DNA from: a virus
Virus record (IMG/VR): IMGVR_UViG_3300037261_000011
Location: 1 to 28,214 of that record
Strand: one strand, 5' to 3'
DNA length: 28,214 nucleotides
The notes under the pieces were generated by a model, which worked only from the letters and a program-made list of their open reading frames with translations, was not told the DNA's origin and made no database searches. Shown here one piece after another: positions 27,958 through 28,214 of this stretch. The position numbers and the translations under genes were made by a program. Within the stretch, counting starts at the first letter, position 1. Each line of letters starts with the position of its first letter.

Positions 27958-28214
27958 ATGTCCGACTCATCTCGCAGTCAAATCCTCTGGTCGCCCGAGA
28001 CCGTGTTCAACGAGGTTCCTTCTTCGCCCGTAATGACGAAGTTGCGCTTCGGCAAAGAGGCGCTCAAACACAAGAACAGCACGGTCACGAGTGCTGAGAT
28101 CCGGCCAGACCGGATGCGCAGTGACCTTCTCCTTGTTGGTGTCGACGTAGACGGGACAATCGACAGCGAGTTTTCTTATTTAGCGTTCGACACTCTTATC
28201 CAGGCGGCTTTGTG
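27958..28214 (+). CDS. Tail tube protein, 3' truncated by window end
   Basis: At least 85 codons, running off the window. ILWSPETVFNEVPSSPVMTKLRFGKEALKHK, then STVTSAEIRPDRMRSDLLLVGVDVDGTIDSEFSYLAFDTLIQAA matches the start of the phage tail tube (TTP_2-like) family: a W-x-x-E-x-x-F opening, S-x-E-I-R-x-D-R and a G-x-I-x-x-E-x-S-Y block. It would be the major tail tube subunit and indicates a long-tailed phage. The remainder lies beyond the window. Confidence 0.8.
   Translation, partial: MSDSSRSQILWSPETVFNEVPSSPVMTKLRFGKEALKHKNSTVTSAEIRPDRMRSDLLLVGVDVDGTIDSEFSYLAFDTLIQAAL

Noticed and set aside
1-28214. tRNA genes, CRISPR arrays, insertion sequences, integrase or attachment sites
   Set aside because: Looked for on both strands; no cloverleaf, spaced repeat array, transposase or integrase pattern was seen.

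Overview
The window is a stretch of a tailed double-stranded DNA phage (Caudoviricetes), either a free phage or a prophage fragment. All convincing genes lie on the plus strand, are tightly packed, and very often overlap as ATGA or GTGA, apart from one striking minus-strand gene. Terminase, portal, minor head protein, scaffold, major capsid, head completion proteins and a tail tube protein occur in the usual order, so a siphovirus-like particle is likely. No integrase, tRNA, CRISPR array or insertion sequence was seen. The host cannot be named. Lipoproteins that could act as outer-membrane spanins suggest a Gram-negative host.

Layout: 1-4.6 kb holds a GIY-YIG-like nuclease, a helix-turn-helix replication protein, small accessory genes, a KH-like protein and a Gp37/Gp68 (DUF5131) protein. 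4.7-8.0 kb holds the terminase subunits, a beta-type N4/N6 DNA methylase and a sigma-region-4-like regulator. 8.0-14.05 kb is a train of small accessory genes (zinc ribbons, a DUF3850/ASCH protein, membrane, secreted and lipoprotein genes) ending in a C5-cytosine methyltransferase that is almost completely overlapped by a second same-strand gene in another frame. 14.2-18.0 kb holds the portal and a Mu gpF-like minor head protein interrupted by an intein. 18.1-22.8 kb holds small genes, another DNA methylase, the scaffold and the major capsid protein. 22.8-28.2 kb holds small basic proteins, three signal-peptide proteins (one ending in a head-spike-base domain), a candidate spanin pair, head-tail completion genes and the start of the tail tube gene.

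The most remarkable object is the element at 16778-17593. On the plus strand it is a complete 272-residue intein inside the conserved H-x-N-C motif of the minor head protein. On the minus strand, in exact codon register, it carries a 268-codon frame with a helix-turn-helix and a Vsr/DUF559-like nuclease domain, covering all but three intein codons. This looks like a homing element whose protein-splicing half and DNA-cutting half are written on opposite strands of the same DNA. Other unusual features are the two-frame methyltransferase locus, six exactly 24-nt dispersed hairpins at gene junctions, and virion-cluster proteins with export signals.

The genes fit one programme: replication and DNA modification, then packaging, head assembly and neck/tail joining. 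Three methyltransferases without a recognisable restriction enzyme suggest self-protection against host restriction. All family calls were made by eye from the protein sequences; no database search was run.
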